A stretch of DNA of 64,000 nt from Burkholderia latens (GCF_001718795.1 NZ_CP013435.1:2294001-2358000), one strand, 5' to 3'. Positions 20,135 to 29,443 are shown, numbered from the stretch's first letter. Numbers and translations are program-made. Notes: a model not told the origin generated them from the sequence alone.

Positions 20135-21007
20135 ATGACGACTGCTCGCTCGCTTGACCGCACGTACCCGGCACTTCGCACGACCGAGGGCGGCGGCTTC
20201 GTGGTTCACCGTCCGTTTCCGACCCGGCTGCTGATGGACTTCGATCCGTTCCTGCTGCTCGACGAAATGGGCCCCGTCAACTATGCGCCCGGCGAGGCCA
20301 AGGGCGCGCCGGATCATCCGCATCGCGGCTTCGAAACCGTCACCTACGTGCTCGACGGCCGTTTTCGCCACCGCGACTCCGCCGGCCATGCCGGCACGCT
20401 GGGCCCGGGCGACGTGCAATGGATGACAGCCGGCGCGGGCGTCGTGCACAGCGAGATGCCGGATCCCGAGTTCGCACAGGCAGGTGGACGCTCGCATGGG
20501 TTCCAGCTATGGGTGAACCTGCCGCGCCGCGACAAGCTGATCGCACCGCGCTACCAGGAGATTTCGGCCGAGCGCATCCCGAACGCCACGTCGCCCGACG
20601 GCCGGGTGCAGGTCCGCGTGATCGCAGGTGAAGCGTTCGGCGTTCGCGCGGCGATCGAGACGCGCACGCCGATCCTCTATCAGCATTTCACGCTGCAGCC
20701 GGGCGCAACGGTCGCGCAGCCGGTGCCGGCCGGGTATCGCGTGTTCGCGTACGCGCTCGCGGGAACGGGCCGCTACGGGCCGGACAGGCAGCGCGTCGAC
20801 GAACGGCACATGGTGGTCTACGGCGACGATGGCGACACGGCGACCTTCGAGGCCAGCGACACGCCGCTGGATCTGCTGCTGATCGGCGGCGTGCCGTTGA
20901 ACGAGCCGATCGTCCGCTATGGCCCGTTCGTGATGAATACCGAGGAAGAGATCCGGCAGGCCGTCGTCGACTACCAGACGGGCCGCATGGGCCGCATCGA
21001 AACGTGA
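20135..21007 (+). CDS. Pirin family protein (cupin fold)
   Basis: The 290-residue protein is a bicupin of the pirin family (YhhW/quercetin dioxygenase-like). The N-terminal cupin (about 40-140) has the metal motif HPHRGFETVTYVLDG and the downstream DVQWMTAGAGVVHSEMP signature. The Pirin_C domain spans about 170-285. The substrate and activity in this lineage are not established; some pirins oxidise quercetin. It is transcribed away from the LysR-type regulator, its probable controller. Confidence 0.92.
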   Translation: MTTARSLDRTYPALRTTEGGGFVVHRPFPTRLLMDFDPFLLLDEMGPVNYAPGEAKGAPDHPHRGFETVTYVLDGRFRHRDSAGHAGTLGPGDVQWMTAGAGVVHSEMPDPEFAQAGGRSHGFQLWVNLPRRDKLIAPRYQEISAERIPNATSPDGRVQVRVIAGEAFGVRAAIETRTPILYQHFTLQPGATVAQPVPAGYRVFAYALAGTGRYGPDRQRVDERHMVVYGDDGDTATFEASDTPLDLLLIGGVPLNEPIVRYGPFVMNTEEEIRQAVVDYQTGRMGRIET

Positions 21008-21106
21008 CGGCTGCTCGCGGGTGCAGGTTCCGCGAAGCTGCGCGTTTTGCGTCACAATAACTTCTTGAACCATGTGGCTGCCCGCCACCAGAAGGAACTC
21101 GTCCCC

Positions 21107-21589
21107 TTGAACTTCGAACATCTGATCCAGATCAACTCCGACGATCCGGCCGTGCCGTCCCTGACCCGCGAACAGCTCTGGGAAGGCCTCGTGCTGCGTG
21201 CGGAACAGCCGCAGCTGTTCGTGATCGGCCTCGACAGCTGCGTCGTCCACGAGCGGACGGAAACCACGCTTGAACGCGAACTGCATTACGGCCATGCAAC
21301 CGTGCGCGACCGCGTGACGTTCACGCCGAACCAGCAGGTACGCTACGACGTCCATGCGGCCGGCGGCGAAATCGGCGGCTCGTTGACGATGACGATCGAG
21401 GAACGCGACGACCACGAGTTGTTCCTGCGCTTCGAGTACCGCACGACGCTGACGGTCACGGACGACAGCGAGGAAGCGCGCCACACGCATGGCATCGTCA
21501 AGGAAGCGTATCGCACGTCGGACATCGACACGGTTCGCCTGATCCGCGAGTACGCGCAGGGGCGCAAGGACCCCGATCCGCTCCACTGA
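21107..21589 (+). CDS. DUF1857 (AtaL-like, SRPBCC fold) protein
   Basis: The product of about 160 residues matches the AtaL-like DUF1857 group, small SRPBCC-type ligand-binding proteins of unknown role. Visible features are the N-terminal NFEHLIQIND-type stretch, LTREQLWEGLVLRAEQP and alternating beta strands to the end. I favour a TTG start at 21107 because GAAGGA lies 10 bases upstream and the protein then has the family's length. Another TTG at 21047 would add 20 unlikely residues. It follows the pirin gene by 99 bases. Confidence 0.75.
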   Translation: MNFEHLIQINSDDPAVPSLTREQLWEGLVLRAEQPQLFVIGLDSCVVHERTETTLERELHYGHATVRDRVTFTPNQQVRYDVHAAGGEIGGSLTMTIEERDDHELFLRFEYRTTLTVTDDSEEARHTHGIVKEAYRTSDIDTVRLIREYAQGRKDPDPLH

Positions 21590-21676
21590 CGGCGACGGCG
21601 GCCGAGGGGCCGCCTCCGCTGGCGCCTTTGACTGTGGCTATCGAATTCATCCGATCGATCGATAAAGAGTTTTTGT

Positions 21677-21697
21677 AAATGGGAATAGTTATCATTT
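21677..21697. promoter_or_regulatory. Fur box upstream of hemP
   Basis: The sequence aatgggaatagttatcatt (21678-21696) matches the Fur consensus well in its right half (AGTTATCATT) and moderately in the left. It lies about 40 bases before the hemP start, in a locally A+T-rich promoter zone. Fur control of hemP/hmuP genes is known in Burkholderia and relatives. Confidence 0.65.
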
Positions 21698-21737
21698 AGA
21701 ATTCATTCCATCGTATCGACAGTTAGCGATCAACCGA

Positions 21738-21983
21738 ATGACCGACACCATGCGCCCGACCACGTTGACCTTGCGCCGCACGACCGGCACCGCGAGCGCC
21801 AACCGTCAGAAGACGGCGGCGGTCACGACGCCGGCGAAACCCGCCGGGAATGGCGACGCCGGTACGCGCACCCTGAGCAGCGATGCGCTGCTGCAAGGTC
21901 ACAGCCACATCGCCATCGCGCATAACGGCGAAACGTATCAGTTACGCGCGACGAGGCTGGGCAAACTGATTCTGACGAAGTAA
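21738..21983 (+). CDS. hemP: Hemin uptake protein HemP
   Basis: HemP/HmuP proteins are small and are needed for haem uptake in Burkholderia and rhizobia, where they act on expression of the haem receptor gene. This 81-residue protein has a variable basic N-terminal half and the diagnostic C-terminal half: SSDALLQGHSHIAIAHNG then YQLRATRLGKLILTK. No haem receptor or hmu transport genes lie beside it, so it is a stand-alone copy within the iron zone. A Fur-box-like site precedes it. Confidence 0.9.
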   Translation: MTDTMRPTTLTLRRTTGTASANRQKTAAVTTPAKPAGNGDAGTRTLSSDALLQGHSHIAIAHNGETYQLRATRLGKLILTK

Positions 21984-21998
21984 CGACAGCGTATTGTG

Positions 21999-22172
21999 GG
22001 GACCACCTCCCTGAGAGGTGTTGGGCAGTAGCCAGCGTAACGGCTTGCACGCGAGATCTAGACCCCTTCGTGCAAACACACTCAAGCAGCCGTTGCAGCA
22101 AGCCAAGCCACTTTTTTGGCTCTCGCACAAGGAAGAAAAAAGCGACACGTCGAACGACGTGTCGCTTTTTGT
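21999..22172 (+). ncRNA. Possible small RNA between hemP and ftrD
   Basis: The region can fold into ordered hairpins. CACCTC/GAGGTG closes a five-base loop at about 22004-22020. AACGGCT-TGCACG pairs with CGTGCA...AGCCGTT across about 22039-22097. A strong terminator with U-tail follows at 22136-22170. A weak promoter-like TTCTGA/TATTGT pair overlaps the hemP end. I compared it by eye with 6S RNA and TPP elements and saw no match. It could equally be the structured 3' untranslated region of hemP mRNA. Confidence 0.3.
22136..22170. terminator. Bidirectional terminator between hemP and ftrABCD
   Basis: AAAAAGCGACACGTC and GACGTGTCGCTTTTT form a 15-pair stem with a GAAC loop. It has A- and T-runs on both sides, so it can stop the + strand hemP transcript and the converging - strand ftr transcript. 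Confidence 0.9.
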
Positions 22173-22295
22173 TTGGGCCCCGCGCGCAACAAGCGTCACG
22201 CGATGTCGATGCCGCTGCGGCGCGCTCCGGACGCCGACAGCGATGCACCGTCGCGCGTTACGTCAGAGCGCAGCCGTAACGCGGCCAATGCCGGA

Positions 22296-23693
22296 TCAGA
22301 AGCCCCAGAACATCAGCCACCATGCGCTATCGACAACCGCCAGGCCGACGGCGAACCAGACGAACGCAGCCAGCCGGCGCGGCCACGCTGCATAGCGCCC
22401 CGTCACCTTCCATGCAAGCCACGCGCTCCACGCGTTCGCGCACACGAGAATCGCGATACGCACGTCCGTTGCCCAGCTGAGCGGCACGTGCTCTGCGCGC
22501 AACAGCGACAGCGTCGTCGCCGACAGCCCGAGGAACACGCCCGCACCGGCGATCGGAATCAGCGCCTGTGCAAGATGATGCAGACGCGTGCGGTCGAAGC
22601 GGCCGAGCATCAGCGTCGCACCGGCCAGCAGCACGAGTAGCGCCGTGCCGTACACGAGCCCCGTGCCGACGATGTAGCTGACGATCAGCCCGCCGTCGAG
22701 CCACGAGAACACGTCGTTGCGATCCGGGTAGTGCGTCAGCAGGAACCACGGCGCGTTCGTGTCGAGCGGCCAAGTGATGTCATGATCGATCAGCCAGCCC
22801 GCGAGCCATTGCTTGATCTGCACGAACCACGGACTGACGGTCCAGTGGAACGCGCCGATCGCGACGCCGAGCAGGCCGTACAGGATCAGCGCGGTATCCC
22901 ACGGATTCGCCTGCTGCGCGCCGAGGTTCACGACCTCGTCGGACGGCGAGCGCAACGACAGCGCGATCGCGTCTCGATGCCCGCTGCAGCGTCCGCACAT
23001 ATGACACGACGCGGCGCCCTTCATGTTGCGCAACGGCACGAGCGGCGCGCAATTGATCGGGATCACGCGATGCCCGTGCTCGCCGTTCTTGTACGAGCGG
23101 CGCCACGCATCCTCGTCCACCTTGTAACGCATCGGCGCGAGCCGCGCGAGCAGCCCGAACACGCCATTGACCGGGCACAGATACTTGCACCACACGCGTT
23201 TCTCGCGGCCGTACAGCAGGCCGATCACAATTGCGCCGACGGTCGAGCCGCCGAGCACGAACAGCACCGCGAGCGGGTACTGGTACACGCTGACCATCTG
23301 CCCGTAGATCGTCGTGAGGCCGAATGCGACGAACGGCCAGCCGCCCCACCGCATCCAGCGCGGAATCGCGCCGCCGCGGCCGAACTTGCTCGCATATTCG
23401 GTCAGCGCCCCTTCCGGGCACAGCACGCCGCACCAGACGCGGCCGAGCATCACCATCGACAGCAGCACGAACGGCCACCAGATGCCCCAGAACACGAACT
23501 GCGCGATGAGCGTCAGGTTGTTCCACAGGTGTGCGGAATCGTCCGGCAGCGGCAACACGGCCGGCACGATGATCAGGAACGCGTAGATGCCGACCACGAT
23601 CCACTGGATACCGCGGATCACCGCGCCGTGGCGTTGCATCCACTGGCCCGCTTGCGCGAGCCAGCCCGGCTTGGCTGCGGCGACGACGCTCAT
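22296..23693 (-). CDS. ftrD: FtrD-type 4Fe-4S membrane protein of ferrous iron transporter
   Basis: FtrD is the polyferredoxin-like membrane subunit of the FtrABCD ferrous-iron uptake system known from Bordetella and Brucella. It is thought to accept electrons generated when FtrB/FtrC oxidise iron. The 465-residue protein has at least eight membrane helices. Cysteine motifs are CGVLCPEG (Cys88, Cys92), CKYLCPVNG (Cys169, Cys173) and CHMCGRC (Cys230, Cys233, Cys236), as in NapH/CcoG-like proteins. I set the start at 23693 because this ATG overlaps the ftrC stop (ATGA), typical of coupled genes. An upstream start at 23750 is less likely. Confidence 0.88.
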   Translation of the reverse strand: MSVVAAAKPGWLAQAGQWMQRHGAVIRGIQWIVVGIYAFLIIVPAVLPLPDDSAHLWNNLTLIAQFVFWGIWWPFVLLSMVMLGRVWCGVLCPEGALTEYASKFGRGGAIPRWMRWGGWPFVAFGLTTIYGQMVSVYQYPLAVLFVLGGSTVGAIVIGLLYGREKRVWCKYLCPVNGVFGLLARLAPMRYKVDEDAWRRSYKNGEHGHRVIPINCAPLVPLRNMKGAASCHMCGRCSGHRDAIALSLRSPSDEVVNLGAQQANPWDTALILYGLLGVAIGAFHWTVSPWFVQIKQWLAGWLIDHDITWPLDTNAPWFLLTHYPDRNDVFSWLDGGLIVSYIVGTGLVYGTALLVLLAGATLMLGRFDRTRLHHLAQALIPIAGAGVFLGLSATTLSLLRAEHVPLSWATDVRIAILVCANAWSAWLAWKVTGRYAAWPRRLAAFVWFAVGLAVVDSAWWLMFWGF

Positions 23694-24532
23694 GCCGCGC
23701 GTCCCGCAGGAACGGTTTGACGACGGCTCGCGCGCTTCATCAGGAGCCACACCACGGCCCAGTACACCGCATACGCGATCAGGTTCGTCAGCGCCGGGTG
23801 CGCACGATAGCCTGTCAGCGTCGCGACGAGCGAACCGAACGTGCCCGAATCATCGAGGATCGCCGACGTGTCCCACAGTTGCGAGATGCCGAGCGGCAGG
23901 ATCTCCTTGTCGATCAGCTTGTCGACGCCGGTCTGGAACAGGCCCGCGCCGAGGAACAGCAACATCACCTCGGTCACGCGGAAAAAGTGCCGCCAAGAGA
24001 AGTACTTGCCGCCGAGTTGCAACAGATAGAACGTGAGGAACGCGAGGCCCAGGCCGATCACGACCGCGAGCATCTGGCTGCCGTCCACATGCCCGGACTG
24101 CCCGAAACCGAGACCGTACAGGAAAATCACCGTTTCGCTGCCTTCGCGCGCAATCGCGAGCGCGACCAGCACCGCGACGCCCCACCAGTTCGAGTCGCGC
24201 GTGCTCTGCTGCAGCGACTGCTCCATGTCGCGTTTCAGCGTGCGCCCGTGCCGGCGCATCCACAGCACCATCTGCACGATCAGCACGCAGGCAATCAGCA
24301 CCATTGCCGTCTGGAAATAGTCCTGCGCGTCGCCGGACAGCACTTCGGTGAAGCCGACGAGCGCGGCGCCGAGGCCGATTGCCATCAACAGGCCGACCGC
24401 CACGCCCGTCCACAGGAAGGGCAAGCCGCGACGCGCATCGTCGTCGCCGTTCTTCAGCCATGCATAGAGGATGCCGACGACGAGCAGCGCTTCGACGCTC
24501 TCCCGCCAGACGATGAACAAGATCTGACCCAT
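23690..24532 (-). CDS. ftrC: FTR1-family high-affinity iron permease FtrC
   Basis: The 280-residue protein has seven predicted membrane helices and the two iron-transit motifs of FTR1/EfeU permeases: R10-E-S-V-E14 in the first helix and R129-E-G-S-E133 later. I chose the ATG at 24532 because GGAGGG lies just upstream. The stop overlaps the ftrD start. It is the channel of the FtrABCD system, receiving iron from the periplasmic FtrA/FtrB pair encoded upstream in the same operon. Confidence 0.93.
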   Translation of the reverse strand: MGQILFIVWRESVEALLVVGILYAWLKNGDDDARRGLPFLWTGVAVGLLMAIGLGAALVGFTEVLSGDAQDYFQTAMVLIACVLIVQMVLWMRRHGRTLKRDMEQSLQQSTRDSNWWGVAVLVALAIAREGSETVIFLYGLGFGQSGHVDGSQMLAVVIGLGLAFLTFYLLQLGGKYFSWRHFFRVTEVMLLFLGAGLFQTGVDKLIDKEILPLGISQLWDTSAILDDSGTFGSLVATLTGYRAHPALTNLIAYAVYWAVVWLLMKRASRRQTVPAGRAA

Positions 24533-24589
24533 AGAACCCTCCTGACGCGCGGGCGGCACAACCGTGCGCACGCACGCAGATAAACCGCA

Positions 24590-24922
24590 TTACTTCGCGA
24601 CGATGACGCCCTGTGCCTGCTGGTGGAAATCGTCGAAAAACTTGTACTCGCCCGGCGACAGCGGGGCGACGACCACGAATGAATCAGCGCCCGGTGCGAG
24701 CACTTTCTCCTTGCGCAACTGCACGCTTTCGAATTCGGCGGCGCCCTTGCCGGTATTCCGGATCTCGATCTTGAAGCGCTGGCCGGCCGGCACTTCGATG
24801 CGGGCGGGATTCAGCTTGCCGTCGGTCATTTCGAGCTTGAACGTCGGCAGATCGGCGGCATGTGCGGCGCCGGCGAGCCACAGCGCAGCGGCTGCAGCGA
24901 CGATTTTCTGGGGAAATTTCAT
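24590..24922 (-). CDS. ftrB: Periplasmic cupredoxin-like protein FtrB
   Basis: The 110-residue product has a classic signal peptide (MKFPQKIVAAAAALWLAGAA, cleavage near residue 22) and a compact cupredoxin_1 domain. The motif GKGAAEFES and the C-terminal SPGEYKFFDDFHQ are typical of EfeO-cupredoxin/FtrB proteins. In Bordetella, FtrB is proposed to oxidise Fe(II) in the periplasm with copper. It follows ftrA by 54 bases and precedes ftrC by 57. Upstream in-frame Met codons give an implausibly Arg-rich leader and were discarded. Confidence 0.88.
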   Translation of the reverse strand: MKFPQKIVAAAAALWLAGAAHAADLPTFKLEMTDGKLNPARIEVPAGQRFKIEIRNTGKGAAEFESVQLRKEKVLAPGADSFVVVAPLSPGEYKFFDDFHQQAQGVIVAK

Positions 24923-24976
24923 TCTGGAATCTCTGCGTCGGCGGCGCACCGAAGCACGCCGCCGTGATACCACCGA

Positions 24977-25528
24977 TCAGTACCCGCCCTTCTTGCCGAT
25001 GCCGGCGAACGGGAAGTCGTATTCGAGCGTAATGGGCTTGAACCACGGACCCACGCCGGTTTCCTTGTCGACGTGGCGGCCGAACGCCATGTGGCCCGAC
25101 TGCATCGGCGGCTTCACGGTCATCGTCAGGTGATACTTGCCGGGGCCGGCCAGTTTCACGTTGTCGCCGTAGTGCGGGCCGTCGCTCGCGACCATCGCCA
25201 TCAGGTCGCCTTCCGCCTTCCACTTCGCGTCGCCCTGCTTCGTCAGCTTGTACGTGACCTGCAGGTACGGCATCCAGTCGCCTTCCGCGAAACCCGTCGG
25301 GTTGTTCTTGACCGCATGGATGTCCGCCTCGAGGTGGATGTCCGAATCCGATGCCTTGCGCATCATCCCTTCCGGATCCATCGTAATCGGCTGCAGATAC
25401 ACGGCACCGATTTCCATGCCGCCCTGAATCTGCTGCTTGCCGATCGGGTATTCGGCGGCCGAGGCCGACATCGCGGCAAGCGCCGCCGCCACCGCAACCG
25501 ACGTGCGGATAAACGAAGAACCCAACAT
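24977..25528 (-). CDS. ftrA: Periplasmic iron-binding P19-family protein FtrA
   Basis: FtrA belongs to the P19/Tpd family of periplasmic, often copper-containing, iron-binding proteins. The 183-residue product has a signal peptide (cleavage after SASA near residue 25). Its metal-binding pattern includes GGMEIGAVYLQPI, the acidic-His stretch DIHLEADIHA and GHMAFGRHVD. I chose the ATG at 25528 since AAGGAG is correctly spaced; a GTG six bases earlier is possible. It is the first gene of the operon, with a Fur box about 85 bases upstream. Confidence 0.93.
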   Translation of the reverse strand: MLGSSFIRTSVAVAAALAAMSASAAEYPIGKQQIQGGMEIGAVYLQPITMDPEGMMRKASDSDIHLEADIHAVKNNPTGFAEGDWMPYLQVTYKLTKQGDAKWKAEGDLMAMVASDGPHYGDNVKLAGPGKYHLTMTVKPPMQSGHMAFGRHVDKETGVGPWFKPITLEYDFPFAGIGKKGGY

Positions 25529-25611
25529 GGACACTCCTTGTTATTCGTGTGACACACTGCGCGCCGCCCTCCCGGACGGCTCGCCGAAAACACTAACGCA
25601 ATGAAGAACGT

Positions 25612-25632
25612 TAATGCGAACTATTCTCAATA
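25612..25632. promoter_or_regulatory. Fur box upstream of ftrABCD
   Basis: The sequence aatgcgaactattctcaat (25613-25631) has the inverted hexamer pattern of a betaproteobacterial Fur site and lies in an A+T-rich patch about 85 bases before ftrA. Iron repression of ftr operons is known in Bordetella, so control of all four genes from here is likely. Confidence 0.7.
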
Positions 25633-25747
25633 CTTGCGAAGTTTAGCACCGAACCGGCTTCGGAACAAACGAGCCACCGTGTAAAACCCTTATCCGACAA
25701 GGCTTACAACGGCGTTACCCACAGGTTTCAGTGACGTTTGGAAAGAT

Positions 25748-27838
25748 TTACCTGCCGCCGTTGACATGGTCGCCCACGTTCGCGCCGAACACGCGCTCGC
25801 GCAGCAACGCAAGCTGGTCGCGGGTGGCCGCCGCCTTTTCGAACTCGAGGTTCTTTGCGTAGTCGGCCATTTGCTTTTCGAGGCGCTTGATTTCTTTCGC
25901 GAGCTGCTTTTCCGACATGTCCTCGAACTTCGCGCGCTGTTGCGCCTCCTTCAGTTCCGCGCGCGCGTCGTCGGCGTTGTAGACGCCGTCGATGATGTCC
26001 TTGATGCGCTTGACCACGCCGCGCGGCGTGATGCCCATCTTCTCGTTGTACGCAATCTGCTTCGCGCGACGCCGCTCGGTTTCGCCGATCGCGCGTTTCA
26101 TCGATTCCGTCATGTTGTCTGCGTAAAGGATCGCCTTGCCGTTCACGTTTCGCGCGGCGCGGCCGATCGTCTGGATCAGCGAGCGCTCCGCGCGCAGGAA
26201 GCCTTCCTTGTCGGCATCGAGAATCGCGACCAGCGACACTTCGGGAATATCGAGGCCTTCGCGCAGCAGGTTGATCCCGACCAGCACGTCGAACGTGCCG
26301 AGGCGCAGGTCGCGAATGATCTCGACCCGTTCCACGGTATCGATGTCGCTGTGCAGATAGCGCACCTTCACGCCGTGATCGGCCAGGAACTCGGTGAGCT
26401 GTTCGGCCATCCGCTTGGTCAGCACGGTGATCAGCACGCGCTCGCCGGCCTCCACGCGCGCGTTGATTTCGGTCAGCACGTCGTCGACCTGCGAGCTGGC
26501 CGGACGCACCTCGATTTCCGGATCGACGAGCCCGGTCGGCCGCACGACCTGTTCGGCGATCTGCCCGGTCACGCGCTGCTCGTAGTCGGCCGGCGTCGCC
26601 GATACGAACACAACCTGGCGCATCTTGCGCTCGAATTCGTGGAACTTGAGCGGCCGGTTGTCGAGCGCCGACGGCAGCCGGAACCCGTAGTTGACGAGGT
26701 TTTCCTTGCGCGCGCGGTCGCCGTTGTACATCCCGTTCAATTGACCGATCAGCACGTGCGATTCGTCGAGCAGCATCAACGCGTCGGACGGCAGATAGTC
26801 GACCAGCGTCGGCGGCGGCTCGCCGGGCGCAGCGCCCGAGAAGTGCCGCGAATAGTTCTCGATGCCCTTGCAGAAACCGAGCTCCTGGAGCATCTCGAGA
26901 TCGAAGCGCGTACGCTGTTCGAGGCGCTGCGCCTCCACGAGCTTGCCTTCGCGATGGAAGAACTCGAGGCGCTCGCGCAATTCCTCCTTGATGGTCTCGA
27001 CCGCGCGCATCACGGTATCGCGCGGCGTCACGTAGTGCGACGACGGATATACGGTGAAGCGCGGAATCTTCTGCCGCACGCGTCCGGTCAGCGGGTCGAA
27101 CAGCTGCAGCGTCTCGACCTCGTCGTCGAACAGCTCGACGCGCACCGCCAACTCCGCGTGCTCGGCCGGGAAAATATCAATCGTATCGCCGCGCACGCGG
27201 AACGTGCCGCGCTGGAAATCCTGCTCGTTGCGCGAATACTGCATCGCGATCAGCCGCGCGATCACGTCGCGCTGCCCGAGCTTGTCGCCGGTGCGCAGCG
27301 TGAGGATCATCTGGTGATATTCGGACGGGTTGCCGATACCGTAGATCGCCGACACCGTTGCGACGATCACCACGTCGCGGCGCTCCATCAGGCTTTTGGT
27401 CGCCGACAGCCGCATCTGCTCGATGTGCTCGTTGATCGACGAGTCCTTCTCGATGAATAGATCGCGCTGCGGCACGTACGCTTCCGGCTGGTAATAGTCG
27501 TAGTACGACACGAAGTACTCGACCGCGTTGCGCGGGAAGAATTCGCGGAACTCCGCGTAGAGCTGCGCTGCGAGCGTCTTGTTCGGCGCGAACACGATCG
27601 CCGGGCGACCAAGCCGCGCAATCGTGTTGGCCATCGTGAAGGTCTTGCCCGAACCGGTTACGCCGAGCAGCGTCTGGAACGCGAGGCCATCGCCGACGCC
27701 TTCGACGAGCGTTTCGATTGCGGTCGGCTGATCGCCGGCGGGCGGATACGGTTGGTACAACTGGAACGGCGACCCGTCGAAGGTCACGAATTTCGATTCG
27801 TCGAGCGTGTCGCCGACTTCGGCGTGATGTACGGACAT
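25748..27838 (-). CDS. uvrB: Excinuclease ABC subunit B
   Basis: UvrB is the damage-verifying helicase-like subunit of nucleotide excision repair, loaded by UvrA and recruiting UvrC. The 696-residue product shows Walker A (GVTGSGKTF, about 59-67), the beta-hairpin tyrosines [12 protein letters not shown], the LLDESH motif, helicase motif VI (QTIGRAARN) and a C-terminal UVR coiled-coil for UvrC contact. I placed the start at 27838 (MSVHHAEV); a start at 27862 would add eight residues. I saw no LexA-type CTGT-N8-ACAG box upstream. It is divergent from tyrB. Confidence 0.97.
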   Translation of the reverse strand: MSVHHAEVGDTLDESKFVTFDGSPFQLYQPYPPAGDQPTAIETLVEGVGDGLAFQTLLGVTGSGKTFTMANTIARLGRPAIVFAPNKTLAAQLYAEFREFFPRNAVEYFVSYYDYYQPEAYVPQRDLFIEKDSSINEHIEQMRLSATKSLMERRDVVIVATVSAIYGIGNPSEYHQMILTLRTGDKLGQRDVIARLIAMQYSRNEQDFQRGTFRVRGDTIDIFPAEHAELAVRVELFDDEVETLQLFDPLTGRVRQKIPRFTVYPSSHYVTPRDTVMRAVETIKEELRERLEFFHREGKLVEAQRLEQRTRFDLEMLQELGFCKGIENYSRHFSGAAPGEPPPTLVDYLPSDALMLLDESHVLIGQLNGMYNGDRARKENLVNYGFRLPSALDNRPLKFHEFERKMRQVVFVSATPADYEQRVTGQIAEQVVRPTGLVDPEIEVRPASSQVDDVLTEINARVEAGERVLITVLTKRMAEQLTEFLADHGVKVRYLHSDIDTVERVEIIRDLRLGTFDVLVGINLLREGLDIPEVSLVAILDADKEGFLRAERSLIQTIGRAARNVNGKAILYADNMTESMKRAIGETERRRAKQIAYNEKMGITPRGVVKRIKDIIDGVYNADDARAELKEAQQRAKFEDMSEKQLAKEIKRLEKQMADYAKNLEFEKAAATRDQLALLRERVFGANVGDHVNGGR

Positions 27839-27986
27839 GGAGTGCGGCCGGAGCAAGGGCAAAAAACTATTCTAGCGCTTCCGGGCGTTGCGGACCGCTG
27901 ACGGATCCTGACGCGCGGCGATGCGCTGCATGGGCTCGAAATCGCAATTCGCCGCGCAATCGCCGCCTTCGGCAGCACGAATTCGC

Positions 27987-27992
27987 TACAAT
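27987..27992 (+). promoter_or_regulatory. Possible -10 element for tyrB
   Basis: TACAAT lies 105 bases before the tyrB start in the uvrB/tyrB divergent region. No good -35 was seen at 17 bases, so this is tentative. Confidence 0.25.
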
Positions 27993-28097
27993 GTCACGCT
28001 GCTGCGCTTTCCGGCGCCGTGCCAGTTGGCGCGCGGTCCGCCGCGCCCGCCCCGCCGGCTGAAAGCCTGACCCTCTTTTCACTACTGCCGAATCATC

Positions 28098-29297
28098 ATG
28101 TCGCTCTTCTCCGCTGTCCAGCTTGCTCCCCGCGACCCGATCCTGGGCCTGAACGAAGCCTTCAACGCCGACACGCGTGCCACCAAGGTCAACCTCGGCG
28201 TCGGCGTGTACACGAACGAAGAAGGCAAGATTCCGCTGCTGCGCGCCGTTCGCGACGCGGAAAAGGCGCGCGTCGAGGCGGGCCTGCCGCGCGGCTACCT
28301 GCCGATCGACGGGATCGCCGCTTACGATGCGGCCGTGCAGAAGCTGCTGCTCGGCAACGATTCGCCGCTGATCGCCGCAGGCCGCGTGGTCACGGCGCAG
28401 GCACTGGGCGGCACGGGGGCGCTGAAGATCGGCGCCGATTTCCTGCGCACCCTGAACCCGAACGTGAAGGTCGCGATCAGCGATCCGAGCTGGGAAAACC
28501 ACCGTGCGCTGTTCGAAGCCGCCGGCTTCGAAGTCGTCGCGTACCCGTACTACGACGCGGCTACCAACGGCGTGAACTTCGAAGGCATGCTGGCGGCGCT
28601 GAACGGCTACGCGGCCGGCACGATCGTCGTGCTGCACGCGTGCTGCCACAACCCGACCGGCGTGGACCTGACCGAAGCGCAATGGCAGCAGGTCGTCGAC
28701 GTCGTGAAGGCGCGCAACCTCGTGCCGTTCCTCGACATCGCTTACCAGGGTTTCGGCGAGAACATCGAGGCCGATGCCGCTGCCGTGCGCCTGTTCGCCG
28801 CGGCCGATCTGAATGCGTTCGTGTCGTCGTCGTTCTCGAAGTCGTTCTCGCTGTACGGCGAGCGCGTCGGCGCGCTGTCGATCATCACGTCCAGCAAGGA
28901 AGAAGCGACGCGCGTGCTGTCGCAACTGAAGCGCGTGATCCGCACGAACTATTCGAACCCGCCGACTCACGGCGGCGCCGTCGTCGCAGCCGTGCTGGCG
29001 TCGCCGGAACTGCACGCTGCGTGGGTGGAGGAACTTGGCGAAATGCGCGACCGCATCCGCGCAATGCGCAATGGTCTGGTCGAGCGCCTGAAGGCGAGCG
29101 GTGTCGATCGCGACTTCAGCTTCATCAACGCACAGCGCGGGATGTTCTCGTATTCGGGCCTGACGTCGGCGCAAGTCGATCGTCTGCGCGAAGAGTTCGG
29201 CATCTATGCAGTGGGCACCGGCCGGATCTGCGTCGCTGCACTGAACACGCGCAACCTCGACGCGGTCGCGAACGCCATCGCAGCGGTTCTGAAGTAA
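28098..29297 (+). CDS. tyrB: Aromatic amino acid / aspartate aminotransferase
   Basis: This 399-residue PLP enzyme of aminotransferase subclass I-alpha transfers the amino group between aspartate, tyrosine or phenylalanine and 2-oxoglutarate. The PLP lysine is Lys248 in SSSFSKSFSLYGERVG. The substrate-carboxylate arginine lies near the end of the protein. The cofactor-binding HNPTGVD and DIAYQGFG motifs are intact. It could be called tyrB or aspC; I use tyrB because this betaproteobacterial gene beside uvrB is usually assigned so. A terminator follows closely. Confidence 0.93.
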   Translation: MSLFSAVQLAPRDPILGLNEAFNADTRATKVNLGVGVYTNEEGKIPLLRAVRDAEKARVEAGLPRGYLPIDGIAAYDAAVQKLLLGNDSPLIAAGRVVTAQALGGTGALKIGADFLRTLNPNVKVAISDPSWENHRALFEAAGFEVVAYPYYDAATNGVNFEGMLAALNGYAAGTIVVLHACCHNPTGVDLTEAQWQQVVDVVKARNLVPFLDIAYQGFGENIEADAAAVRLFAAADLNAFVSSSFSKSFSLYGERVGALSIITSSKEEATRVLSQLKRVIRTNYSNPPTHGGAVVAAVLASPELHAAWVEELGEMRDRIRAMRNGLVERLKASGVDRDFSFINAQRGMFSYSGLTSAQVDRLREEFGIYAVGTGRICVAALNTRNLDAVANAIAAVLK

Positions 29298-29349
29298 GGC
29301 GGGCGGCGGCCATCATCGGGCCGTGCCGGTCCTTTCGCCGAAACGAAAG

Positions 29350-29373
29350 CGCGCTCCTTGGAGCGCGTTTTTT
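29350..29373 (+). terminator. Rho-independent terminator after tyrB
   Basis: CGCGCTCC and GGAGCGCG form an eight-pair stem with a two-base centre followed by six T, 53 bases after the tyrB stop. Confidence 0.88.
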
Positions 29374-29443
29374 ATGCCCTCCGGCCGGGCTTGCGACCCT
29401 ATGCCGGCACGGGCGCCGTGCACCGCTGCCGCTCGATCAGCCG

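Noticed and set aside
21999..22172. 6S RNA or TPP riboswitch
   Set aside because: A CTGAGA string and a hairpin-rich layout first suggested these. The 6S closing stem and central bubble and the TPP core sequence are not present.
25766..27460. A 564-codon open frame antisense to uvrB
   Set aside because: It is a compositional shadow of uvrB, with no recognisable domain and no ribosome site.
27839..28097. LexA operator in front of uvrB
   Set aside because: No CTGT-N8-ACAG type sequence was found in the divergent uvrB/tyrB region.
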